Assembly: GCA_002026145.1 (NCBI GenBank)
Contig: MWOQ01000183.1
Coordinates: 1 to 54,288, forward strand
Length of the DNA: 54,288 nucleotides
DNA from: Prochlorococcus sp. HOT208_60m_813L03
Lineage (GTDB): Bacteria > Cyanobacteriota > Cyanobacteriia > PCC-6307 > Cyanobiaceae
Reading direction: 5' to 3'
This document shows, one piece after another, positions 44,326 through 53,567 of this stretch. Position 1 is the first letter of the stretch. Each line of letters begins with the position of its first letter. The notes under the pieces are model-generated. The model saw nothing but the letters and a program-made list of their open reading frames with translations. It was not told the DNA's origin and did no database searches. Position numbers and translations under genes: made by a program.

Positions 44326-45420
44326 ATGAAATCTAATTTAAAAAAAATATTTTTATCTGGGACTAATGGGTTGCCTGGGAGGTATGGAGGTTGGGACAAT
44401 TTGCTTGTTAATCTTTCAGAAGAATTATCAAATTCTTACAAAGTATATTGTCATACGAGTATATATGATGGCGACAAAAATATAAATTATTATAAAGGCG
44501 CTCATATAGATTTTATTGATCTTAAAGCTAATGGTAGTCAAAGTATATTTTATGACTTTGTATGTATGTATAGAGCATTAAAAGCTGGTGGTTTATGCAT
44601 TATGCTTGGTTGCTCAGGCGGTATATTTGTCCCATTTTTTAGGATTTTGGGACTTAAAATAATACTTAATCCTGACGGGGAAGAATGGAAAAGAGGGAAA
44701 TGGTCTTTATGGACAAAATTATTTCTAAAAATTTCTTTCTTAATGGCATCTATTTTTTCAAATTATGTAGTGGCAGATCATCCCTCAATATTTTCAAATC
44801 TAATCAAATTTAGATCAAAAAAAAATACCTTTTACATACCTTATGGCGGAGACAATGCAAAAAAAGTAACTCTTGATAGAGCATCAAAATTGATTCCAGA
44901 AATTTTTTTTGATAATCCTTATATGTTTTCAGTATGCAGGATTGAACCTGAAAATAATGTTCATATGTGTTTAGAACTGGCAGCTAAAACAGAATTTCTT
45001 CTTATATTTATAGGCAATTGGAATAAATCAAAATATGGTATTGAGTTAAAAGAAAAATATTCAAAATATAAAAATATAAAATTATTAGATCCTATTTATG
45101 ATTCTTTTACTTTAGGTGCATTAAGATCAAATGCGAGTATTTATTTTCATGGTCATACGGTTGGAGGTACAAATCCTTCATTAGTTGAGGCAATGTCATT
45201 AGGCTTAAATATAATTGCGCATGATAATAAATTTAATAGATTTACAACTAATAATTTAGTAAATTATTTTTCAAATCAAATTACACTTGAAGAGTCTTTT
45301 TTAAAGGCAGAAATTAAATCAGCTGATGTGGATAAATTGAAAAAAATTGTTTCGGAAAGATATCTTTGGAGTAAAATTGTAAAAGATTATAAGAAAGTTG
45401 TTCAAATTGCTTTAGGTTAA
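44326..45420 (+). CDS. Glycosyltransferase with DUF1972-type N-terminus (GT4-like)
   Basis: A GT-B glycosyltransferase. The opening FLSGTNGLPGRYGGWDNLL is characteristic of the DUF1972 group, which includes rhamnosyltransferases of O-antigen loci. The C-terminal half has the nucleotide-binding features of GT4 enzymes (FSVCRIEPENNVHM, IGNWNKS, GHTVGGTNPSLVEAMSLG, with the E-x7-E-like acid pair). I take ATG 44326 as start; ATG 44320 and TTG 44311 are in frame. With the rfb operon nearby, dTDP-rhamnose is a plausible donor. Confidence 0.83.
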   Translation: MKSNLKKIFLSGTNGLPGRYGGWDNLLVNLSEELSNSYKVYCHTSIYDGDKNINYYKGAHIDFIDLKANGSQSIFYDFVCMYRALKAGGLCIMLGCSGGIFVPFFRILGLKIILNPDGEEWKRGKWSLWTKLFLKISFLMASIFSNYVVADHPSIFSNLIKFRSKKNTFYIPYGGDNAKKVTLDRASKLIPEIFFDNPYMFSVCRIEPENNVHMCLELAAKTEFLLIFIGNWNKSKYGIELKEKYSKYKNIKLLDPIYDSFTLGALRSNASIYFHGHTVGGTNPSLVEAMSLGLNIIAHDNKFNRFTTNNLVNYFSNQITLEESFLKAEIKSADVDKLKKIVSERYLWSKIVKDYKKVVQIALG

Positions 45421-45428
45421 ATTTCAAA

Positions 45429-46370
45429 ATGAAAAAGAAAATAAGAGTTGCAGTAACTGGGGCGAACGGATTTATTGGATTTGAGTTATGTAACTTTCTT
45501 GAGAAAAATGGATTCATAGTTAGAAGAATTCAGAGATACAAGGGAGAAGGCTTATTTCAAATAGTTGATATAAATGGCAAAACTAATTGGACATTAGCTT
45601 TAGATAAAGTTGATATTGTGGTACATTGTGCTTCAGTAGTTCATGATCAAAATAAACTTAATTTTGCTCACTATAATGAATTAAATGTTGAGGGCACTTG
45701 TAATCTTTTTAAGCAATCGATTAAGTTAGGTGTAAAAAAATTTATTTTTATAAGTACTATCAAAGTAAATGGAGAATATACTAATAAAGACGAAAAATTT
45801 TCATCAACATCAAAACCTAACCCTTATGGAAATTATTCAATTTCAAAATATAAAACTGAAAATATATTAAAAGAAATTTCAAATTTATCAAATATTGAAC
45901 TAGTAATAATTAGACCTCCTCTAGTTTACGGTCCTAGAGTAAAAGCTAATTTCTATAATCTAATGAAATTAACTAGTAAGGGTATTCCTCTTCCTTTTAA
46001 AGATTTAAAGAAAGAACGTTCATTTATTTTTTTGGGTAATCTTGTTGATTTGATAGCTAACTGCATAACTAATCAAAAATCATCTAATAAGATAATTCTA
46101 CCTTCTGACAGTAAAGCAATAAAAACCCGAACTTTAATAAATAAGCTGTATTCTGAATTTGGATATAGTTCAAGATTATTTTATTTTCCAACTAAAATTT
46201 TGCATCTGATATTTTACTTTTTAGGAAAAAAAGAGCAGTTCTCTAGATTAAATAATTCTTTAATTGTTGATTCAAATGAGGTTGAGAAACAAATAAATTG
46301 GACTCCACCTTATAGTTTTGAAGATGGAATAAAAAAAACTGTTAATTGGTTTAAAGAGAATGTTGTCTAG
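45429..46370 (+). CDS. NAD-dependent 4-keto-sugar reductase/epimerase (WbpV-like)
   Basis: A 313-residue extended SDR: cofactor loop VTGANGFIGFELC, catalytic Ser/Thr strand ISTIKVNG and active site YSISK. KERSFIFLGNLVDLI and the C-terminal INWTPPYSFEDGIK match WbpV/GalE-like enzymes that reduce the 4-keto product of WbpM-type dehydratases. Its stop overlaps the start of the next gene (WbpL-like) by 11 bases. This WbpV-WbpL-WbpM order is known from D-FucNAc/QuiNAc loci. Confidence 0.84.
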   Translation: MKKKIRVAVTGANGFIGFELCNFLEKNGFIVRRIQRYKGEGLFQIVDINGKTNWTLALDKVDIVVHCASVVHDQNKLNFAHYNELNVEGTCNLFKQSIKLGVKKFIFISTIKVNGEYTNKDEKFSSTSKPNPYGNYSISKYKTENILKEISNLSNIELVIIRPPLVYGPRVKANFYNLMKLTSKGIPLPFKDLKKERSFIFLGNLVDLIANCITNQKSSNKIILPSDSKAIKTRTLINKLYSEFGYSSRLFYFPTKILHLIFYFLGKKEQFSRLNNSLIVDSNEVEKQINWTPPYSFEDGIKKTVNWFKENVV

Positions 46371-47346
46371 TTTGAATTTATTATCAAAAAATGAATATTT
46401 AATAAGGATAATAATCTCCTTTATATCGAGTTGGTGTTTTATAAACAATGCATTACCTTTTTTAAAGAAATATTTTCCAGATAAACCTAATAAAAGAAGC
46501 TCTCACAGTGTTATTAAAGCGAGGGCAGGAGGTGTTTCTTTTGTATTAATTCCCTTTTTATTTTCTCTATTTGATCATGATCCTGAAATTCTAATTTGCT
46601 CCGCTTTTGCAATGGTTAGTTTAATAGATGATAAGTTTAATATTTCTTCGATTTTCAGATATATTTCTCAAATATTGGTGGTTATTGTATTACTCGTAAA
46701 TTCAATTTTGTATAAAAATTTTTTAATTTCTTTTATAGATTTAAATTTATTTTTCTTTATTTTTCTTATAGTTTTTTTAACTTTCTCAGGAACTGCCATA
46801 ATAAATTTCGTAAACTTTATGGATGGCATTGATGGATTAGTTTCAGGATCAATGTTAGTTATATTAATTACTTCATTTTATCTTTTAGAGTTGAATTGGC
46901 TAATATCACTTATAGCATCTTTATTAGCATTTTTTATTTGGAATTGGTACCCTTCAAAATTATTTATGGGCGATGTGGGCAGTACGTTTTTAGGAGCCAT
47001 ATTTGTGACAGTAATTTTTTCTAATGTCGAATTTAAAACAAATTTAGGTTTATTGTTAGTTTCTTTCCCTATTATCTTTGATGCATTTTTCTGTGTTTTA
47101 AGAAGATATATTAATAAACAAAATATTTTTGAAGCTCATAAATCACATTTATATCAAAGATTGAGCCAAGCTGGATTTAAGCACTCTACCGTATCAACTA
47201 TTTATATTAGTTCTTCAATCTTAATATCCCTCTCTTTATGCTTTGGCGGATTATTAATCTCATTCTTTACATGTATAGTTATTTTTATTCTTGGATGGTA
47301 TCTTGATAAAAATGTTGCTTTACCTTTTAGGATGCATTTAAGCTAA
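46360..47346 (+). CDS. Undecaprenyl-phosphate glycosyl-1-phosphate transferase (WecA/WbpL family)
   Basis: A 328-residue membrane enzyme with about ten helices. The catalytic loops are clear: SSHSVIKARAGGVSF, the Asp pair of SLIDDKFN, NFVNFMDGIDGL and the FMGDVGSTFLG loop, with the EAHKSHLYQRL basic motif. It transfers a sugar-1-phosphate to undecaprenyl phosphate and so starts each repeat unit. Next to WbpV- and WbpM-like genes, its donor is probably UDP-linked FucNAc or QuiNAc. Confidence 0.9.
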   Translation: MLSSLNLLSKNEYLIRIIISFISSWCFINNALPFLKKYFPDKPNKRSSHSVIKARAGGVSFVLIPFLFSLFDHDPEILICSAFAMVSLIDDKFNISSIFRYISQILVVIVLLVNSILYKNFLISFIDLNLFFFIFLIVFLTFSGTAIINFVNFMDGIDGLVSGSMLVILITSFYLLELNWLISLIASLLAFFIWNWYPSKLFMGDVGSTFLGAIFVTVIFSNVEFKTNLGLLLVSFPIIFDAFFCVLRRYINKQNIFEAHKSHLYQRLSQAGFKHSTVSTIYISSSILISLSLCFGGLLISFFTCIVIFILGWYLDKNVALPFRMHLS

Positions 47347-47366
47347 TTGGATTGTTAATAAAGTTA

Positions 47367-49277
47367 ATGAGAAATCAGTTTTTTTATAAAAAAATATATA
47401 TACAAAATGCTACAAAAAAATTTATTTTTAATTTTGATAAAGCAATTCTTAGAAAAATAGTATTACTATTAATTGACTGCTTAATTTTTTTTCAGGCATT
47501 ATTTTTATCAAGTGTTGTAATAGCAGACAAATCATTTTTTATTGATAATTTCAAATACTTTTATCTACATTTATTTATAGTAATTCCAATTTATGCTCTT
47601 TCTGGTCAATATAAAAATCTAAGCAGATATGCCAGTGTCGAAGATTTTTATAAAATAATTTATCGAAATTTTTTTATTTTTATCATATACATTTTATTTG
47701 ATAGATTTTTACCTTTTGAAGTTAATTCAAATTACTTTTTTATTCTTTTTTTATTTACTTGTATTTTTTCAGGGATAATAAGATTTTCTTTAAGAGATTT
47801 TATTTTTAGATATATAAACAAAAAAAATATTAAACCTAAAAAAGTAATAATTTATGGCGCTGATAAAGAATCTGCAAAACTTGCTTCAATTATTAGGAAA
47901 GAAAATTCATATGAAATACTTGCATTTATAGATGACTCGTCTGATTTAGTAGGTTTAAAAATTTATGGAAAACCTATTTATAGTTCCAAGGATTTAGATT
48001 ATTTTTCAGGAAAAATAAATCAAGTATTGATATCAGATTCAAATATAAAAAGATCTTCAAAATTAAAAATTATTAATAAGTTAAAGAAGCTTGGAGTACC
48101 CCTTTTAGAGTTACCTTCTGTTGATAAATTTGTTTCGGGGAAGACAAGTATTGATTTACTTAAGCCAATTTCAATTGAGGAATTATTGGGTAGAGATCCA
48201 GTTAAACCAATAAAAAAATTAACAGGTCCTGGAGTAAAAGATGTAGAGGTTTTAGTTACTGGTGCTGGTGGATCAATTGGGAAAGGATTATGCAAACAAT
48301 TAATTGCATTAAAACCTAAAAAATTAATATTAATAGAAATATCAGAATACTCACTATATCTTAGTCATCAAGAATTATTGGCATTAAATTCAGGGGTGGA
48401 AATTATACCTGTATTGCAAGATTGTAGAAATGAAAAAGCTTTAACAAAGCTTTTTCGGGAAAATAATATAAAAACAATTTTTCATGCTGCTGCATATAAA
48501 CATGTTCCTTTAGTTGAGGCTAATGCTCTTGCTGGGTTATCAAATAATGTTTTGTCTACAAAGGTGATATGTTCATTAGCAACAAGGTTTCAAATAAGAA
48601 ATTTCATTTTTGTATCAACTGATAAAGCGGTGCGTCCAACAAATGTAATGGGCGCTTCAAAAAGACTCGCGGAGTTAATAGTATTTGCTTTTGCTGAAAA
48701 AGAAAAAAATGCAATTCAAAAAAATAAAAATTCAACAATTTTCTCAATGGTTAGATTTGGAAATGTTTTAGGATCTTCTGGTTCTGTAATTCCCTTATTT
48801 CTTAAACAAATTAAAGAAGGAGGGCCTATAACTGTTACTCATGAAAAAGTTATAAGATATTTTATGACTATTGATGAGGCTTGTATTTTACTAATACAAT
48901 CTATTTCTCTTTCTCAAGGTGGAGATCTTTTTTTGCTTGATATGGGAGAACCAGTATTGATAAGTCATTTAGCGAAGCAAATGATTTTGTTAAGTGGGAT
49001 GTCTATAAAAGATAAAGATAATATAAATGGCGATATTGAAATAACTATTACAGGTTTAAGGCCAGGGGAGAAATTGTATGAAGAATTATTGATAGACGGT
49101 GAAGCTTTGAAAACTGATCATCCATTGATATTTAAAACAAATGAAAAAAATAAAGTTCTACCAAGTTTCTTTGAAAAATTGAAGATTTTAGAAAATCATT
49201 TTGAAGAGGAATCAGAAGATAAAGCCTTATCTATATTGAGAGAACTAGTGCCTGAGTGGAATAAATCTAAAAAGTGA
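47367..49277 (+). CDS. UDP-N-acetylglucosamine 4,6-dehydratase, WbpM/PglF type
   Basis: A large membrane-bound SDR. The N-terminal third holds about four membrane helices and a Rossmann-like regulatory domain (IIYGADKESAKLASIIR). The catalytic SDR begins at about residue 290 (VTGAGGSIGKGLCKQL) and has the hallmark Met-x3-Lys in place of Tyr-x3-Lys (TNVMGASKRLAE), as in all WbpM/PglF/FlaA1 enzymes. It makes UDP-4-keto-6-deoxy-GlcNAc for the preceding reductase. I prefer ATG 47367 to the in-frame TTG 47352. It converges with rfbB, 9 bases away. Confidence 0.92.
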   Translation: MRNQFFYKKIYIQNATKKFIFNFDKAILRKIVLLLIDCLIFFQALFLSSVVIADKSFFIDNFKYFYLHLFIVIPIYALSGQYKNLSRYASVEDFYKIIYRNFFIFIIYILFDRFLPFEVNSNYFFILFLFTCIFSGIIRFSLRDFIFRYINKKNIKPKKVIIYGADKESAKLASIIRKENSYEILAFIDDSSDLVGLKIYGKPIYSSKDLDYFSGKINQVLISDSNIKRSSKLKIINKLKKLGVPLLELPSVDKFVSGKTSIDLLKPISIEELLGRDPVKPIKKLTGPGVKDVEVLVTGAGGSIGKGLCKQLIALKPKKLILIEISEYSLYLSHQELLALNSGVEIIPVLQDCRNEKALTKLFRENNIKTIFHAAAYKHVPLVEANALAGLSNNVLSTKVICSLATRFQIRNFIFVSTDKAVRPTNVMGASKRLAELIVFAFAEKEKNAIQKNKNSTIFSMVRFGNVLGSSGSVIPLFLKQIKEGGPITVTHEKVIRYFMTIDEACILLIQSISLSQGGDLFLLDMGEPVLISHLAKQMILLSGMSIKDKDNINGDIEITITGLRPGEKLYEELLIDGEALKTDHPLIFKTNEKNKVLPSFFEKLKILENHFEEESEDKALSILRELVPEWNKSKK

Positions 49278-49286
49278 ATTTTTCAG

Positions 49287-50324
49287 TTAATTAAACCAAT
49301 GCTGATTATTTAAATACCAATTAACAGTTGTTTCTAGGTTTGTTTTGAAGTTATTTTGAGGTTTCCATTTGAATTCTTTTGTTATTAAAGATGAGTCAAT
49401 TGAATATCTTTTATCATGCCCTTTTCTATCATCAACGAATTCTATGAGTTCTGAACTATCAATTGTTTGATTCATTTGTTTATCTAATATTTTGCAAATC
49501 TCATTAACTAGTTTTATATTATTCATCTCACCGTACCCTCCTATGCAATAAGAACTACCATTAATGCCGCCTTTAGCAATTACAATCAGCGCATTAATAT
49601 GGTCTTCAACATAAAGCCAATCTCTAACATTAAGTCCATTTCCGTAAATAGGGATTTTTTTGTTTTGAAGTATTTTTGATATTACTACAGGGATTAATTT
49701 TTCAGGATATTGCCAAGGGCCAAAATTGTTAGAGCAATTTGTAACTATGATTGGCATACCATAAGTATGATGCCAAGCTTTCATCAAATGATCACTAGAT
49801 GCCTTACTTGAAGAATAAGGTGAACGAGGATCATATTTTGTATTTTCATTAAAATGACCATTATCTGATAATGATCCAAAAACTTCATCCGTACTTATGT
49901 GCAAAAGACGGAATCTCTCTTTACGAATAGGTGTTAATTTTTCCCAATGTATTCTTAGAGCTGTAAGTAAATTAAAAGAACCAATAATATTACTTTCAAT
50001 AAAAGTATGTGGGCCGTTAATTGATCTATCAACATGACTCTCTGCAGCTAAATGAAAAACAAAATCAGGATTAATTTTCTCGATAGCCTCTTTTGTATTT
50101 TTTAAGTCTTTGAGATCAACCTTAATTAGCGTATGATTTGATTTATTCTTATGCAAATTTAACCATGAAAGGTTACTAGCGTAACTTAATTTATCTATAT
50201 TAAATACCTTTGAGTCGGTCTCACATAATAATCTTCTTATTAAACAACCCCCAATAAAACCAGCACCACCAGTAACAAGAATTCTTGTGTTTTTAGTGAA
50301 TAAATTTTTTAGGTTCAAATCCAT
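49287..50324 (-). CDS. rfbB: dTDP-glucose 4,6-dehydratase
   Basis: RfbB makes dTDP-4-keto-6-deoxyglucose, the second step of dTDP-rhamnose synthesis. The cofactor loop VTGGAGFIGGCLIRRL, HLAAESHVDRSI, the STDEVFG strand and the active site YSSSK are intact. I start it at ATG 50324 (MDLNLKNLF), 2 bases after the rfbD stop; a longer frame upstream would overlap rfbD and adds only non-conserved residues. This gives 345 residues. It is the last gene of the operon. Confidence 0.95.
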   Translation of the reverse strand: MDLNLKNLFTKNTRILVTGGAGFIGGCLIRRLLCETDSKVFNIDKLSYASNLSWLNLHKNKSNHTLIKVDLKDLKNTKEAIEKINPDFVFHLAAESHVDRSINGPHTFIESNIIGSFNLLTALRIHWEKLTPIRKERFRLLHISTDEVFGSLSDNGHFNENTKYDPRSPYSSSKASSDHLMKAWHHTYGMPIIVTNCSNNFGPWQYPEKLIPVVISKILQNKKIPIYGNGLNVRDWLYVEDHINALIVIAKGGINGSSYCIGGYGEMNNIKLVNEICKILDKQMNQTIDSSELIEFVDDRKGHDKRYSIDSSLITKEFKWKPQNNFKTNLETTVNWYLNNQHWFN

Positions 50325-50326
50325 TT

Positions 50327-51241
50327 TTAAAATATATTTAACCTTCTTGAATTCCCTAAAACTTTTGATAAAGCAATTTTCCAATGAAATATTTGTCCAT
50401 CAAAAAAATCCCAACTTTCAGTACAATCAAGTAATGAAAAATTTGGACGCTTGGCTTTAGTAGGGTATTCAGAAGATCTAATAGGATATAATAATGCTTT
50501 ATTTTTAATTATTCCTTTTTCTAAAGCTAAATTTCCTATCTCGAAAGCAAAGTCATACCAAGAACAAACTCCAGCATCACTCCAATGCATTATTTGAGGA
50601 GCCAATTTCTTATCGGATAAGATAATTTTCCAAATAAATTTAGATAAACTATTAGCTGAAGTTGGACAACTTATTTGATCATAAACTATTTTCAAGGTTT
50701 CTTTGTTAACTCCTTTGACTTGATGTAATTTAAGCATAGTTAATAGGAAGTTTTTTCTGTAAGAACTATAAAGCCAACTAACTCTGATTATGTGAGATCT
50801 TTCTTTTAGCTTAGAAATCACATAATCTTCTCCCTCAGCTTTAGTTTTACCATAAATAGAAATTGGATCTAATTTATCGTAAGGCTTATAAGGAGAACCT
50901 TTCCCCCCAGAAAAAACATAATCAGTGCTTATTTGTATCATCTTTCCTTTATTTCTTTCTAGTGCTTTCGATATGGTTTTAGGCCCAATAGAGTTAATTT
51001 GATATGCTAATTCTTGTTCTTCTTCTGCTTTATCAACTTCAGTATAAGCAGCGCAATTTATTACCCAATCAGGATTTAATTTATCGAGAAATGACTCTAA
51101 TTCATCACTTTTACTAGAAAGATTAAACTCCTTTCTTGAAGGAGTATAAATTTTAAATTGGTTTTTATTCCTTATATTCTTAAAGTCTTCAATAAGAGTT
51201 TTCCCTAATTGTCCCGAACTCCCAGTTATAAGTATTTTCAT
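50327..51241 (-). CDS. rfbD: dTDP-4-dehydrorhamnose reductase
   Basis: The 304-residue SDR reduces dTDP-4-dehydro-L-rhamnose to dTDP-L-rhamnose. ITGSSGQLGKTLIED binds the cofactor; NCAAYTEVDKAEEE, STDYVFSG and YGKTKAEGE carry the conserved and catalytic residues. It lies directly after rfbC without a gap and directly before rfbB. Confidence 0.94.
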   Translation of the reverse strand: MKILITGSSGQLGKTLIEDFKNIRNKNQFKIYTPSRKEFNLSSKSDELESFLDKLNPDWVINCAAYTEVDKAEEEQELAYQINSIGPKTISKALERNKGKMIQISTDYVFSGGKGSPYKPYDKLDPISIYGKTKAEGEDYVISKLKERSHIIRVSWLYSSYRKNFLLTMLKLHQVKGVNKETLKIVYDQISCPTSANSLSKFIWKIILSDKKLAPQIMHWSDAGVCSWYDFAFEIGNLALEKGIIKNKALLYPIRSSEYPTKAKRPNFSLLDCTESWDFFDGQIFHWKIALSKVLGNSRRLNIF

Positions 51242-51844
51242 TTAAAACAGCTCATGTTCCATAATTTTAGTTAGAAGTATACCTTCTTTATCTTTATCTG
51301 ATATGGATGGTGTTTGCTCATTTATTGGCCAACAAATATTGATAGTGGGATCATTCCAAATAATAGTTCTTTCAGAATCTTTATCCCAAAAATCAGTAGT
51401 TTTATAAAGAACTCGAGTTTGATCCTTTAATGAATAAAAACCGTGTGCAAAACCAGATGGAATCCAAATTTGTTTAAAATTTGCTTCATTTAAATATACC
51501 CCCGCCCATTTACCAAAAGTTTTAGATTCTTTTCTTAGATCAACAATTACATCAAAAATCTCTCCATTTATACAGGATACTAATTTACCTTGCGTATATG
51601 GATTAATTTGATAGTGCAATCCTCTTAGCACTCCTTTTCTAGAAAGTGATTGATTATCTTGTACAAATTCCAAAGATTTAATGTTTTTTTCATTAGGGTT
51701 TAAAGCTCTATAAATTTCTAGGAACTTATTTTTATTCCAACTTTCATAGAAATATCCTCTGTCATCAGAAAACGTTTTTGGTGTAAAGACAAAAGCACCA
51801 TTCATTTCTTGTTTATTATGATCGAATAATTTTTCAAAAGTCAT
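51242..51844 (-). CDS. rfbC: dTDP-4-dehydrorhamnose 3,5-epimerase
   Basis: A 200-residue cupin-fold epimerase. The catalytic His lies in GVLRGLHYQINPY, and the substrate loops include DVIVDLRKES, FAHGFYSL and YKTTDFWDKDSE. It starts one base after rfbA and abuts rfbD, in the order A-C-D-B on the minus strand. Confidence 0.94.
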   Translation of the reverse strand: MTFEKLFDHNKQEMNGAFVFTPKTFSDDRGYFYESWNKNKFLEIYRALNPNEKNIKSLEFVQDNQSLSRKGVLRGLHYQINPYTQGKLVSCINGEIFDVIVDLRKESKTFGKWAGVYLNEANFKQIWIPSGFAHGFYSLKDQTRVLYKTTDFWDKDSERTIIWNDPTINICWPINEQTPSISDKDKEGILLTKIMEHELF

Positions 51845-51845
51845 T

Positions 51846-52733
51846 TTAATATTTCATTTTTACTATTTCTAATAAGTAATTTCCATAACCACTTTTTTTA
51901 TAATTTTCGGCTAATTTAACCAAATCACGATCTTCTATCCAACCATTCCTAAAGGCAATTTCTTCAGGACAGCCTACTTTTAATCCTTGACGATTTTCTA
52001 TAGTTCTAATATATGAAGATGCCTCACTAAGTGATTCATAAGTGCCTGTGTCTAACCAAGTCATGCCTCTTCCCATGATTTTCCCCCGTAATTTTTTTTC
52101 TTTTAAATATAAATTATTTATATCTGTAATTTCTAGTTCTCCTCTTTTTGAAGGTGAAATACTTTTTGCTTTATCTATAACAGTATTATCGTAGAAGTAT
52201 ATTCCAGTTACTCCATAATTAGATTTTGGTATTTTAGGTTTTTCTTCAATTTGAAGAACTTTTCTATCTGCGTTTAATTCAGCAACGCCATATCTTTCAG
52301 GATCCTTTACAGGATATATAAAGATGTCTGCACCATATTCCTCTGAAGAGGCAGATCGTAGTAAATTTATCAAGCCATCACCATGAAAAATATTATCTCC
52401 TAAAGCTAAGGCTACGTTGTTTTCCCCTATAAAGGATTCACCTATAAGGAAAGCTTGTGCTAAACCTTCAGGTCTTAACTGAACTTTGTATTCAATATTT
52501 ATGTTCCATTGACTTCCATCTCCAAGTAATTTCTTAAATTGATCTTTATCTTCTGGATTAGTAATTATTAAAATATCTCTTATATTAGCCATCATCAAAG
52601 TGGACAAAGGATAATAGATCATTGGTTTATCGTAAACAGGAATTAATTGCTTACTTATAGGGATAGTAATTGGATAAAGTCTTGTCCCTTGCCCACCAGC
52701 TAATATTATTCCTTTCCTAAATTTATTCTTCAT
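51846..52733 (-). CDS. rfbA: Glucose-1-phosphate thymidylyltransferase
   Basis: RfbA makes dTDP-glucose, the first step of rhamnose synthesis. The AGGQGTRLYPIT loop, the KQLIPVYDKPMIYYPLSTLM segment and the metal-binding LGDNIFHG motif are complete over 295 residues. It is the first gene of the leftward rfbACDB operon, so the operon promoter should be in the 830-base gap to its right. Confidence 0.95.
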   Translation of the reverse strand: MKNKFRKGIILAGGQGTRLYPITIPISKQLIPVYDKPMIYYPLSTLMMANIRDILIITNPEDKDQFKKLLGDGSQWNINIEYKVQLRPEGLAQAFLIGESFIGENNVALALGDNIFHGDGLINLLRSASSEEYGADIFIYPVKDPERYGVAELNADRKVLQIEEKPKIPKSNYGVTGIYFYDNTVIDKAKSISPSKRGELEITDINNLYLKEKKLRGKIMGRGMTWLDTGTYESLSEASSYIRTIENRQGLKVGCPEEIAFRNGWIEDRDLVKLAENYKKSGYGNYLLEIVKMKY

Positions 52734-52957
52734 GTATAAGATCTAAGATTTTTAGTCTATCAATAGCAATACTTTAAAACAAATAGCTTTAATTAATAAA
52801 TTAACAAATAAATTTAACCTAAATAATTTTTCTGGCTTACAACTATCTTAAATTGCTCATTTTCAGAGCCTTTATTCATCATCTAAGGCTTAGTAACTTT
52901 TCCCTCTAGTTATAGTAGAATTTCTTTCTGTTGAAATATTTAAATTTCGAAGAGAAT

Positions 52958-52990
52958 TTTTACTTTTTTAAGGGTATTGAAAAAGTAAAA
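52958..52990. repeat. 11-bp perfect inverted repeat
   Basis: TTTTACTTTTT (52958-52968) and AAAAAGTAAAA (52980-52990) are exact reverse complements separated by an 11-base loop TAAGGGTATTG. It could be a weak hairpin or the scar of an inserted element. One G-C pair per arm makes a strong terminator unlikely. Confidence 0.45.
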
Positions 52991-53292
52991 GGATTTTTAA
53001 AGTTAATATCTTGAAAACACTTAGTTAAATTAATTCTTCACTACTTTTAGTGATTACTTGAATGAAGCCCCACCTATTAAAGAATAAATCTGATTAAAAA
53101 GAGAATTAATTTAGCAATATCGATACAATTACTTTAGAGATAATTCAAATTCTTAATTAACTTTGATATTTAATTGTTCAATAGATATATATATTTATAT
53201 CCCCCACCATACTTAGGAATATATGAAATCAAGAGGGTATTAAAAACTTTTGGGATAATATTGCTAATTATTCAAAAAGTTGTTTTTCATAA

Positions 53293-53487
53293 ATTAAAAT
53301 TTATTTTATTTCCTATTCCCAAGGATCTTTTATTATTGCTTCAAGATCGATCCTTCAAGGGGTTCACATTAATGAATCTTTTGCTTTATTTGAAGAAGAG
53401 ATTAATTCCAGTGTATTTCCTTATCTTCCTTTTGATTTGTTAATGAAGAAATCATCATCTCTAAAAAATTGCATAGATAGCTACTAG
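53293..53487 (+). pseudogene. Coding-like remnant without a start codon
   Basis: After a stop at 53290-53292 this frame stays open for 64 codons to TAG at 53485. It begins IKIYFISYSQGSFIIASRSI and includes FALFEEEINSSVFPYLPFDL, with no plausible N-terminus. The amino-acid balance is that of a soluble protein, unlike the overlapping hydrophobic frame. It is probably the C-terminal relic of an island gene; the family is not recognised. Confidence 0.33.
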
Positions 53488-53567
53488 GGAAAGAAAGTTC
53501 TTAAGAAATCTCTGGGAATTATCCCTGAATGTAAAATTTAACCTCAATCATTTACAGTAGATCTAGT

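Larger units (their letters stand above)
52734..53567. other. Large intergenic region with gene debris
   Basis: About 830 bases between the divergent rfbA and the epimerase gene, so it must hold both promoters. It contains an inverted repeat (52958-52990) and a coding-like remnant (53293-53487). A hydrophobic open frame at 53174-53443 is out of frame with that remnant and looks spurious. No tRNA, tRNA fragment or complete gene is visible. Confidence 0.5.

Noticed and set aside
50325-50384. 20-codon N-terminal extension of rfbB
   Set aside because: It would overlap rfbD and lies before the normal family start; ATG 50324 is just after the rfbD stop.
53174-53443. 89-codon hydrophobic frame
   Set aside because: Very AT-rich and Leu/Ile-biased; the overlapping frame at 53293-53487 looks more like real coding sequence.
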